Shown here: positions 1-5,322 of the stretch, piece after piece
Numbering within the stretch: position 1 is the stretch's first letter
How the letters are laid out: each line of letters opens with the position of its first letter
Source: Candidatus Heimdallarchaeota archaeon
Lineage (GTDB): Archaea > Asgardarchaeota > Heimdallarchaeia > Heimdallarchaeales > Kariarchaeaceae
Assembly (NCBI GenBank): GCA_027016475.1
Contig: JALUTL010000015.1
Location: 1 to 6,867, forward strand
Direction: 5' to 3'
Length of the DNA: 6,867 nt
Notes under the pieces: generated by a model
Database searches by the model: none
The model's input: the letters and a program-made list of their open reading frames with translations, nothing else
What the model was told of the DNA's origin: nothing
Position numbers and translations under genes: made by a program

Positions 1-804
1 CACCTCAATGATTTCAATATCCTCATCATCTACTTCAGTGGCAACGTCATCAAAAACATGTACCCCCATCTCTCCATCTTCTTCCGGTTCCAAATACACT
101 ACTGGTTGATATCGATGATGCAATAGGCGATCTCGTAGGTTCAAACAGGCCTCCTTAATGGCTCCAATTTCCTTTTCATTTAAATCAACCACCTTCTTCT
201 TAGTTATCCCCACCTCCTGCAAGATATATCTTGAATAACTTGGACCCAACCCAAGGATTTTATTCAACGCAACCACAATTTTCTGTTCTTTTTGGATCTC
301 CTGCTCGAAATCGTCGACCCCAGTGCGAATGATGTCTCTGGGTGCAGGAGGCATCTGCACAAATTCTCTCCCGGGATGGATGTCACGATCACGCATCTTC
401 CGATATCGCAGAGCGGTAAGTATCTTGTTGTTTGGCGAGACGAGTATGAGATTTCCCTCTCCAAAAAGTTCCACAACAAGCCGGTAACTAGGCTCTGGTC
501 CAATATTCAACACTATGATACGATCCAGATCACGTTGTTCAATCGAATTGATCCGTTTGTCACGAAGATGTGCGCGAAGCTGACGGCAAAAGTTAGGGGG
601 TTCTGGCGGCATTTCCCTATTGAATTGTGTGGTGTGGAAACGTCTTCCAGGTTCGATCAAAAGGAAATATGTTCCTTGTTTAGGATCTCGTAGCTTAAAA
701 ATAAAAATGTTGGATGGCAATTGGTAAATATTAGTGATCCAGCTCCGTGAAACACTTGTTTCAATCTCATGCACTAGAACCCTGACGTCAACTCCAGTAA
801 GCAT
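1..804 (-). CDS. rqcH: RqcH / NEMF / Tae2-family ribosome quality-control protein, N-terminal part (3' end outside window)
   Basis: This frame is open on the minus strand from an ATG at 804 to the window edge, giving the first 268 residues; the family usually has roughly 550-700 in archaea. The N-terminus matches the NFACT-N domain: a VD near the start (D6), NIYQ (25-28), an LLIEPGRRFH-type strand (48-57), an FCRQLRAHLR helix (72-81), and a DLDR motif (92-95) whose D94-R95 aligns with the Asp-Arg pair needed for tailing in yeast Rqc2 and bacterial RqcH. A VVELFGEGNLIL stretch follows (110-121), then a helix-hairpin-helix-like segment with LGLGPSY (184-190). Residues 239-268 are strongly acidic. 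Known role of the family: it binds the stalled large ribosomal subunit with peptidyl-tRNA and recruits tRNA to add C-terminal tails to the nascent chain. The start is well placed, because the conserved D6 sits where the family has it and an upstream in-frame stop lies at 846-844. It is divergent from the oxidoreductase. Confidence 0.93.
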   Translation of the reverse strand, partial: MLTGVDVRVLVHEIETSVSRSWITNIYQLPSNIFIFKLRDPKQGTYFLLIEPGRRFHTTQFNREMPPEPPNFCRQLRAHLRDKRINSIEQRDLDRIIVLNIGPEPSYRLVVELFGEGNLILVSPNNKILTALRYRKMRDRDIHPGREFVQMPPAPRDIIRTGVDDFEQEIQKEQKIVVALNKILGLGPSYSRYILQEVGITKKKVVDLNEKEIGAIKEACLNLRDRLLHHRYQPVVYLEPEEDGEMGVHVFDDVATEVDDEDIEIIEV

Positions 805-826
805 ATGACTAGAAAACTGAATCACT

Positions 827-836
827 GTTAAAAAAT
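827..836 (-). promoter_or_regulatory. Putative TATA box of rqcH
   Basis: Read on the minus strand, TTTTTTAAC lies about 25-30 bases before the rqcH ATG at 804. This spacing would put the transcription start at or next to the start codon, so the mRNA may be leaderless. No Shine-Dalgarno sequence is seen before the ATG, which fits. Called from position and base composition only. Confidence 0.45.
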
Positions 837-856
837 CAATGGATCATGTCCTGAAA

Positions 857-867
857 AGATATATTTT
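857..867 (+). promoter_or_regulatory. Putative TATA box of the oxidoreductase gene
   Basis: GATATATTTTT is preceded by a purine-rich BRE-like GAAAA. It would place transcription start near 885-890, leaving a leader of roughly 40 bases before the ATG at 927. It shares the 805-926 divergent region with the rqcH promoter. Confidence 0.5.
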
Positions 868-909
868 TTGGGCTTGTTCGAAAATTGATACTTGACATAC
901 ATAATCATT

Positions 910-916
910 GGAGAGG
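910..916 (+). promoter_or_regulatory. Ribosome binding site that decides the oxidoreductase start
   Basis: GGAGAGG lies 10 bases before the ATG at 927. It supports that ATG over the TTG at 885, which is in frame 14 codons upstream but sits where transcription should begin. The family's N-terminus also begins right at the FAD-binding strand, as it would from 927. Confidence 0.65.
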
Positions 917-926
917 AAACAAAGTT

Positions 927-2297
927 ATGGAACATTTTGACCTAATTTCAATAGGATCTGGATCTTCTGGGCGGAAAATTGCCGTTGGATTGAAAAGAGC
1001 AGGTTGGAATACCGCAATCGTTGAAGCGGATGTGGATCACCATTTTGGTGGAACATGCATCAACACTGGATGCATCCCGACCAAAGCAATCGTGGAAGTC
1101 TCAAATACAGTAAGGGATTTCAAAACCGCGATGGAATTGAAGCAGAAAATCGTGGATCGCATTCATTCAGGCACCCTAAGAAATGCAAGAGAAAAGGTAG
1201 GAACAACCGTCATAAACGGGTTTGCAAAGTTCGTGGATTCTCATACTATTGAAGTAGATGGGAAGCAATATTCCGCGGACTATATTGTCATAGCAACAGG
1301 AAGTGAGCCCGCGATCCCTCCAATCAAGGGATTGACTGATGTAAGTTACAAAACCTCTAAGGATACTCTCGATCTGAACAATCTACCAGAACATATGCTC
1401 ATCATTGGAGGTGGAAGAATCGGTCTAGAATTCGGTCAAGCCTTTCACAATCTGGGTGTCAAGGTTTCTGTTTTTGAAGGGTTGCCTCATCTTCTTCCTG
1501 GTGAGGATGAAGAAATGGCTGATGCCATCAAAAATCATCTTACGGAGCAAGGGATTGCTATATACACCGGGAAATTCGTAGATGAGGTGAAAGAAACCAA
1601 GGAGAATGGGAAATCTAAGTATACTGTAGTGCTCAATGACGGTCCCAATGCAGGGGAATATAAGGGAGATTACCTCTTGGTTGCCACGGGAAGAGTGCCG
1701 AGAACAAGCGGATTGAATCTTGAGGCTGCAGGTGTTGAAACTAACAGAAGGGCTGTAGTGGTCAACGAATATCTGCAAACTAGCCAACCCCACATTTTTG
1801 CGGTTGGAGATGTAATTGGAAACCCCATGTTCACAAATTGGGCAGCTTGGCAGGCAGGTGTCGTTCTCAATAACCTAAAGAAAAGCAAGAAAATGACAGA
1901 GGATTGGGAACCACTCAAGACTCCAAATATTCCTAGACTGACATTCACCCATCCCGAGCTTGCTTCAACAGGACTCACCGAAAAACAAGCTAAAGAAAAG
2001 TATGGTGAGAAGAATGTTGTCGTGGTAAAGTTTTACAATAAATGGCTTGGAAAATCAATGATCGTAGGTGATTGGACTGGATTCCTGAAAGGAATTGGGC
2101 TCAAAGGTTCAAATGATATTCTTGGTGTCCATCTTTGGGGAATTCGAACGGCAAGCCTTCTCCAGATGATTATTCTGGCTATGGACAATGGTATGGGCTG
2201 GAAGGAATTGGCCAATATGGTTTATGGTCATCCAATCTTGGCGGAAGGAATTGAAAGTTTGTCCAAAATGATGGTTGGAAAAGTCTTTAGTCAATAA
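927..2297 (+). CDS. FAD-dependent pyridine nucleotide-disulfide oxidoreductase (dihydrolipoamide dehydrogenase / mercuric reductase-like)
   Basis: A 456-residue cytosolic flavoprotein of normal family length. In order it shows an FAD-binding GSGSSG (10-15) with E33 closing the second strand; the redox-active disulfide C44-x4-C49 in GGTCINTGCIPTK; an ATGSEP strand (123-128); an NAD(P)H-binding GGGRIG (161-166) ending in E184, which favours NAD(H); an ATGRVPR segment; the second FAD motif AVGDV near 291-296; and a C-terminal dimerisation domain with the His-Glu catalytic pair as HPILAE (H435, E440). It would pass electrons between NAD(P)H, FAD and a disulfide substrate. It has neither the N-terminal metal-binding domain nor the C-terminal Cys pair of true MerA. 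No 2-oxoacid dehydrogenase or lipoylation gene is nearby, so the substrate is unassigned. Start: ATG 927 with GGAGAGG. The 3' end overlaps the convergent RING gene by 11 bases. Confidence 0.93.
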   Translation: MEHFDLISIGSGSSGRKIAVGLKRAGWNTAIVEADVDHHFGGTCINTGCIPTKAIVEVSNTVRDFKTAMELKQKIVDRIHSGTLRNAREKVGTTVINGFAKFVDSHTIEVDGKQYSADYIVIATGSEPAIPPIKGLTDVSYKTSKDTLDLNNLPEHMLIIGGGRIGLEFGQAFHNLGVKVSVFEGLPHLLPGEDEEMADAIKNHLTEQGIAIYTGKFVDEVKETKENGKSKYTVVLNDGPNAGEYKGDYLLVATGRVPRTSGLNLEAAGVETNRRAVVVNEYLQTSQPHIFAVGDVIGNPMFTNWAAWQAGVVLNNLKKSKKMTEDWEPLKTPNIPRLTFTHPELASTGLTEKQAKEKYGEKNVVVVKFYNKWLGKSMIVGDWTGFLKGIGLKGSNDILGVHLWGIRTASLLQMIILAMDNGMGWKELANMVYGHPILAEGIESLSKMMVGKVFSQ

Positions 2298-2670
2298 ATT
2301 CAAGGGTAGTTCGACAGACGGGACACTTTTTCTCTTTCAACAACCAGTTTACCAAATGCGAATAATGAAAAGGATTGACACATGAAGGACAAAAAACCAA
2401 ATCGAGATCGATCTCTTGTGCACATATTGTGCACTTGTGCCGTTCTCCTTCTGGAGCATACAAATGCCTCATTTTGGCAAATCCTGCTGATTTGATTCGA
2501 GTTCCGCAAGACGGGCAGAACTTTGCTTCAGGTTTGAGCACTCTCCTACACTTCGGGCAGCGATTGCTTAAAGCGGGATCATCCACCACAGGCTCTCCGC
2601 AATGGGAACAGAAGCGTGCTCTTGCGGGAATTTCTGCCGCACAAGACTTGCACGTTTTGGTTGCTGACAC
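2287..2670 (-). CDS. Double zinc-ribbon plus RING-finger protein, putative E3 ubiquitin-ligase-like
   Basis: A 127-residue protein with three metal-binding modules. Zinc ribbon 1: C7-x2-C10 and C21-x2-C24. Zinc ribbon 2: C38-x2-C41 and C52-x2-C55. RING: C80-x2-C83, C94-x2-C97, H102-x2-H105, C116-x2-C119. The RING order is C4H2C2, a variant of the usual C3HC4 and C3H2C3. It keeps the residues that contact E2 enzymes in RING ligases: I82 between the first Cys pair, W109 after the second His, P117 inside the last CxxC, and R120 directly after the last Cys, the linchpin position. The zinc ribbons resemble archaeal double zinc-ribbon modules, often protein- or nucleic-acid-binding. E3 activity is inferred; no ubiquitin, E1 or E2 is in view. 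The start is a GTG (2670); no ATG exists between it and the in-frame stop at 2724-2722. GGGAG lies 4 bases before the GTG. Confidence 0.85.
   Translation of the reverse strand: MSATKTCKSCAAEIPARARFCSHCGEPVVDDPALSNRCPKCRRVLKPEAKFCPSCGTRIKSAGFAKMRHLYAPEGERHKCTICAQEIDLDLVFCPSCVNPFHYSHLVNWLLKEKKCPVCRTTLEFID
2326..2338 (+). terminator. Possible pyrimidine-rich terminator of the oxidoreductase
   Basis: A T-rich run (CTTTTTCTCTTTC) begins 28 bases after the oxidoreductase stop. Archaeal transcription commonly ends at such U-rich tracts without a hairpin. It lies inside the opposing RING gene, where it encodes Glu/Lys-rich residues, so its composition may have another cause. Confidence 0.3.
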
Positions 2671-2693
2671 TACACTCCCTTTTGGCTTTCTTA

Positions 2694-2703
2694 CCTTTAA
2701 ACC
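2694..2703 (-). promoter_or_regulatory. Putative TATA box of the zinc-ribbon/RING gene
   Basis: Minus-strand GGTTTAAAGG lies about 25-30 bases before the GTG start, in the 55-base gap after the Cys-rich gene. The RING gene may therefore have its own promoter as well as read-through from the genes upstream. Confidence 0.4.
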
Positions 2704-2725
2704 AATTGCCCCGGGTCTGTATTAG

Positions 2726-2953
2726 TTAGCAACATCCCGCGTCACCTGTGCACCCATTGCAGGATCGCATCGGTAGCATTCTGCTGAACAATTCCTCTAG
2801 GCAGTCAGGATGCACTACAACCATTTCCCCAGTTGTCAACGGTATCTCTACAGTGACGTCCTCTCCCATTTTTGTACAGATGTGGCATTTGTTCACAATA
2901 TCACTATTGCTTTCAACATTTATAGCATCTTTGGTTAACGGATTATTGTCCAA
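2726..2953 (-). CDS. Small Cys-rich protein with a LIM/treble-clef-like zinc finger
   Basis: I do not recognise the family. The longest version has 75 residues: an acidic, Asn-rich N-terminus (1-21), then C23-x2-C26, a 21-residue hydrophobic stretch, H48-x2-C51 in a VHPDC motif, a helix LEELFSRML, then C65-x2-C68 and a C-terminal C74-C75. The C-x2-C ... H-x2-C spacing fits the first zinc site of LIM-type fingers. C65, C68 and the terminal pair could form a second site. The start is uncertain: TTG 2953 lies inside the end of the upstream coiled-coil gene (11-base overlap), and an in-frame stop just before it rules out anything longer. A GTG at 2896 (residue 20) would still keep every Cys, while the only ATG would remove the first zinc pair. 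The tight overlap suggests translational coupling and co-transcription with the coiled-coil pair. Confidence 0.7.
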   Translation of the reverse strand: MDNNPLTKDAINVESNSDIVNKCHICTKMGEDVTVEIPLTTGEMVVVHPDCLEELFSRMLPMRSCNGCTGDAGCC

Positions 2954-3674
2954 TTTTCTTTATCAGATCATCTGAAAGGTCCCATAGACCATCTTTTGAA
3001 ACGATCATGCCATCTGCTTCTAACTTGGTGATAGTTCTTGTGACTAAAACTGCCGAGACGCTTTTAACCTGATCTTTGATTGCCTCACTGGACACTGGTC
3101 GCTGAGCGGCAACAATGGCTAGGATTTCAACTTCAGGTGTCTGCATCAGGTCACTGCTCATTAAATAATCCATTCCAGAGTATTCCTCTGCCAATGATTG
3201 CAATTTTTTCTTGGCTTCCTCCAATTTGAACGTGACCTCTTCAACTTCCTTGTCAAGGTTTGCCAGCAAAGTCTCCCTCGCAGACCTTTTCTGATCCAAT
3301 TGCTGTTTCATTGTGGAAATGTCTGCTTTCAATGCAGTTATCGCATTCTGATAATTTGTCTTCCGAGTTTCGAGATCGTCTATGGCTGTTCTTAGTTTTG
3401 AAAGGGTTTCTTCTTGCTGATTCTGGATTTCTTGTTGGTTCTTGATCTTGGTCTCCAGTTCATTTACCTCGTTCGTCAGTTTGGAAATAGTATTCTCAAG
3501 ACTTTCTATCTGTTCTTTAGACCTCTGAAACCTAAGCGAAAGCTCATCTTCCTCATTCTTTACCTCTTTAAGTTTCTGATCCAATATCTCCAATAGATTT
3601 TTCATACTCAAAATGTTCCCATTGAACCGCTGCTCATGTGTTTCCAATTGGGTTCTCAGGTTCATGACATCCAT
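2943..3674 (-). CDS. Coiled-coil protein with C-terminal winged helix, second of a paralogous pair
   Basis: A 243-residue soluble protein of unrecognised family. Residues about 8-165 form a long, charged, Glu/Lys/Gln-rich coiled coil with leucine heptads and no transmembrane segment. Residues about 178-238 look like a winged helix: a helix with EVEILAIVAA, a helix after PVSSEAI, a recognition-like helix VLVTRTITKLEADG, and a strand pair IVSKDGLWDL. This end aligns without large gaps to the winged helix of the gene upstream, so the two are probably paralogues. The ATG (3674) shares a TGATG with the upstream stop and has a strong GGAGGT 10 bases before it, so the two products are probably made together and may form a complex. 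The winged helix could bind DNA or, as in ESCRT-II and SMC-partner proteins, another protein. It overlaps the downstream Cys-rich gene. Confidence 0.88.
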   Translation of the reverse strand: MDVMNLRTQLETHEQRFNGNILSMKNLLEILDQKLKEVKNEEDELSLRFQRSKEQIESLENTISKLTNEVNELETKIKNQQEIQNQQEETLSKLRTAIDDLETRKTNYQNAITALKADISTMKQQLDQKRSARETLLANLDKEVEEVTFKLEEAKKKLQSLAEEYSGMDYLMSSDLMQTPEVEILAIVAAQRPVSSEAIKDQVKSVSAVLVTRTITKLEADGMIVSKDGLWDLSDDLIKKIGQ

Positions 3675-4417
3675 CAGATAACCAACCTCCTCTTAATCTC
3701 AAAATTTCCAGTCGGCTTTTCGAACACTATTATACCTCTGTCATGCAATGACATCAGTACATCGTCGACCGTATTCTGTGCAACACCGCTTGCCATGGCA
3801 AGTTGTTTGCTGTTACTCACCTTACCCTCTGCAAGGGTCTTCAAAACTTCATAACTGGGGTGTTTGACGTAGCCATCCCTCAGGAGAACTCCCAGTACTT
3901 TGTATTGAGTTTCCATCCTGTCGATTTTCTCTTCCGTATCTTTAAGCTCATCTGCAATCCCTTTTACTCGAGCTTTGTGTTCATCTTCCGCAGCCAATAG
4001 ATCCGCTGCTGCCTTGTCGAGATCTGCTTGAAGTTTCGACTTGTCGTTCTCCAAGAGTCCTTTCTCTCTCTCCAGTTCCATAACTTCCCTCTCTAAGTTT
4101 TCCTTTTCCGAATTCTTCTTATCGACTTCTGCTTTGAGGGTTTGACTCAGATCTTGGAGTTTTGCAAGTCGGGAAGAAAGTTCATCCCTTTTCTGTTGCA
4201 ATTCATTTGATTTTTGGGTATGTTCCCTGATTTTTTCTTCGTTGGCAGAAAGCTCCGTTTCAACCGTATCTATCTTTTCCCAAGTAGCTTTCAGATCCGC
4301 TTCAAACCTCTCGAGTTCCGCCTTAAACCTTGCAACAAAATCGTTAGACTGGTTCTCCATGGACTGAAAATCCAGTTTCAACTTTTGGAGCGCATTATTC
4401 ACGTCTTCTTTTGTCAT
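3674..4417 (-). CDS. Coiled-coil protein with C-terminal winged helix, first of a paralogous pair
   Basis: A 247-residue soluble protein of unrecognised family. Residues about 1-172 are predicted coiled coil (repeated ELxxKxxE-type heptads, SMC-like in composition, strongly acidic and basic). Residues about 186-242 look like a winged helix: EVLKTLAEG, a helix SNSKQLAMAS, a recognition-like helix QNTVDDVLMSLHDRG, and a wing FEKPTGNFEIKRR. It is the leading gene of a minus-strand series with the second coiled-coil gene (1-base TGATG overlap), the Cys-rich gene and the RING gene. A promoter is expected in 4418-4480. No ATPase or hinge domain is present, so it is not an SMC protein, and the coiled coil limits what database similarity can prove. 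Possible roles are chromosome organisation, a cytoskeletal or membrane-remodelling scaffold, or regulation; none is demonstrated by the sequence. Confidence 0.88.
   Translation of the reverse strand: MTKEDVNNALQKLKLDFQSMENQSNDFVARFKAELERFEADLKATWEKIDTVETELSANEEKIREHTQKSNELQQKRDELSSRLAKLQDLSQTLKAEVDKKNSEKENLEREVMELEREKGLLENDKSKLQADLDKAAADLLAAEDEHKARVKGIADELKDTEEKIDRMETQYKVLGVLLRDGYVKHPSYEVLKTLAEGKVSNSKQLAMASGVAQNTVDDVLMSLHDRGIIVFEKPTGNFEIKRRLVI
3685..3690 (-). promoter_or_regulatory. Strong Shine-Dalgarno of the second coiled-coil gene
   Basis: Minus-strand GGAGGT, inside the longer GAGGAGGT, lies 10 bases before the ATG at 3674. It falls within the last codons of the upstream gene. It is the best ribosome binding site in the window and is expected for an internal gene of an operon. 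Confidence 0.75.
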
Positions 4418-4444
4418 TCCAACTAAGAATCAGTTATCCTGTTC

Positions 4445-4454
4445 TTAAATTAAT
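4445..4454 (-). promoter_or_regulatory. Putative TATA box of the coiled-coil operon
   Basis: Minus-strand ATTAATTTAA lies about 28-37 bases before the ATG at 4417, which would give a very short leader or none. A second A/T-rich box (minus-strand TTTAAATTAG, 4469-4478) would start about 25 bases further upstream and is an alternative. Both lie in the 130-base divergent gap 4418-4547. Confidence 0.4.
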
Positions 4455-4518
4455 CGGAGAGATTTCAGCTAATTTAAACCCAAAATCCAGACTCGGAACC
4501 CTGCCCATCACTGGACAA

Positions 4519-4526
4519 CTTATATA
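4519..4526 (+). promoter_or_regulatory. Putative TATA box of the two-TM membrane protein gene
   Basis: CTTATATA is centred about 25 bases before the ATG at 4548, so transcription should begin at the start codon. No Shine-Dalgarno is seen, which agrees with a leaderless mRNA. Confidence 0.6.
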
Positions 4527-4547
4527 GGACCATGCTGATTTTTCCCT

Positions 4548-5192
4548 ATGGAGAAAGTTTGGCACCCAGAAAATACAGAACAACAACTGCTTATCCCTTT
4601 GGTTTCCATTGCTATTTCAATATTCCTTCTGATCCCCCCCTTTCTTGCAGATGGGCTTGACAGTACAGCTATCCTGTCAATCATTCTTGCAACCATTCTC
4701 CTTACCTATGGTGCTGGCAAACTCTATGGGGAAATGACAATTGACCAGAACTACATTAAAATCACTGAAACAGAAATTGAATTCCGAGAAACCCCGATTT
4801 TGGGTTTCGGTTGGATTCCTATTCGCAGATCCATTAAGTTTGATGCGATTAGAAATGTAGATCTAGTTGAGATTCGATCTCCAATACTTCCTAATGCTCG
4901 TCAACCATATCTGATGATAACCACAAAGGCAGGAAAATCATTTGTCATTGGCAGAGGTTTTTCCCCATCTCAATTGCAGAAAATTGCCATCGGTCTTTCG
5001 GGTGCAACTACCTTGACGAATAAACTGTTGGGGTTCATCAACAAGACGACAGGAAAATCTTATTCAATAGAAGACATTGTCAAAATAGGCAAAAATCTCA
5101 TCTCATCCCTTAAGGATCAAAAACACATGCAAGTGAACACTAAAGGGGACCGTGATGAGGAGGAGGACAGTGATTACATAATTGTTGATTGA
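4548..5192 (+). CDS. Two-transmembrane protein with possible PH-like (bPH) domain and acidic tail
   Basis: A 214-residue membrane protein. Two hydrophobic segments (about 14-33 and 40-57) form a hairpin, with short Asp-containing turns between them. Residues about 62-150 are strand-rich: an IKITETEIEF strand pair, a basic IRRSIKF turn, AIRNVDLVEIR, LMITTKAGKSFVIG, and a helix SPSQLQKIAIGL. The order, two TM helices followed by a sheet with a closing helix, resembles bacterial/archaeal PH-like proteins (the DUF304/bPH type), but I cannot confirm the fold. A Lys-rich amphipathic stretch follows (about 155-195), and the protein ends in an acidic tail, DRDEEEDSD followed by YIIVD. With a short N-terminus and the hairpin topology, the domain and tail are probably cytosolic. 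It is divergent from the coiled-coil operon and has its own leaderless-type promoter. Function unknown. Confidence 0.85.
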   Translation: MEKVWHPENTEQQLLIPLVSIAISIFLLIPPFLADGLDSTAILSIILATILLTYGAGKLYGEMTIDQNYIKITETEIEFRETPILGFGWIPIRRSIKFDAIRNVDLVEIRSPILPNARQPYLMITTKAGKSFVIGRGFSPSQLQKIAIGLSGATTLTNKLLGFINKTTGKSYSIEDIVKIGKNLISSLKDQKHMQVNTKGDRDEEEDSDYIIVD

Positions 5193-5242
5193 CCACATTT
5201 GAATTACCACCCATATCTCACATACTCAACCTATCATACTGA

Positions 5243-5272
5243 AAGTGCTGAACTCCCCATAAAATAGCACTT
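5243..5272. repeat. Inverted repeat upstream of the LRR gene
   Basis: AAGTGCT (5243-5249) and AGCACTT (5266-5272) are perfect 7-base inverted arms separated by 16 bases. The repeat sits in the 130-base gap between the membrane-protein stop and the LRR gene, about 20 bases before the LRR TATA box. It could be an operator or, less likely, part of a terminator; a 7-base match can also arise by chance. Apart from this and the TATA box I see nothing in 5193-5322. Confidence 0.35.
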
Positions 5273-5291
5273 CAACCTCTAAAACCCAAAA

Positions 5292-5300
5292 AGATTTATT
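5292..5300 (+). promoter_or_regulatory. Putative TATA box of the LRR gene
   Basis: AGATTTATT, preceded by an A-rich BRE-like stretch, is centred about 27 bases before the ATG at 5323. This fits a leaderless mRNA and supports ATG 5323 over the adjoining in-frame TTG at 5320. Confidence 0.55.
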
Positions 5301-5322
5301 TCCTCGAAAAAAAGGGATATTG

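Noticed and set aside
264..503. 79-residue minus-strand open frame
   Set aside because: It is in another frame of the same strand as rqcH, with an arbitrary-looking product; the NFACT-N frame accounts for this DNA.
292..693. 133-residue plus-strand open frame
   Set aside because: It lies antisense to the well-supported rqcH frame and its product has no recognisable domain; it is a shadow of that gene.
1425..1978. Minus-strand open frames inside the oxidoreductase
   Set aside because: They are antisense to conserved FAD and NAD motifs and have no start signal or recognisable product.
927..2297. Mercuric reductase (merA) assignment
   Set aside because: It has no N-terminal metal-binding domain, no C-terminal vicinal Cys pair and no mer genes nearby; only the general family is supported.
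2375..2725. 116-residue plus-strand open frame opposite the RING gene
   Set aside because: The opposite strand encodes eight ordered Cys/His RING ligands and two zinc ribbons; the plus-strand product has no pattern.
2943..4417. SMC, ESCRT-III/CdvB or ESCRT-II (Vps22/36) identity for the coiled-coil genes
   Set aside because: There is no Walker motif or hinge for SMC, the long charged coiled coil is unlike the compact ESCRT-III core, and only one winged helix is seen where ESCRT-II proteins have two. The resemblance is in architecture only.
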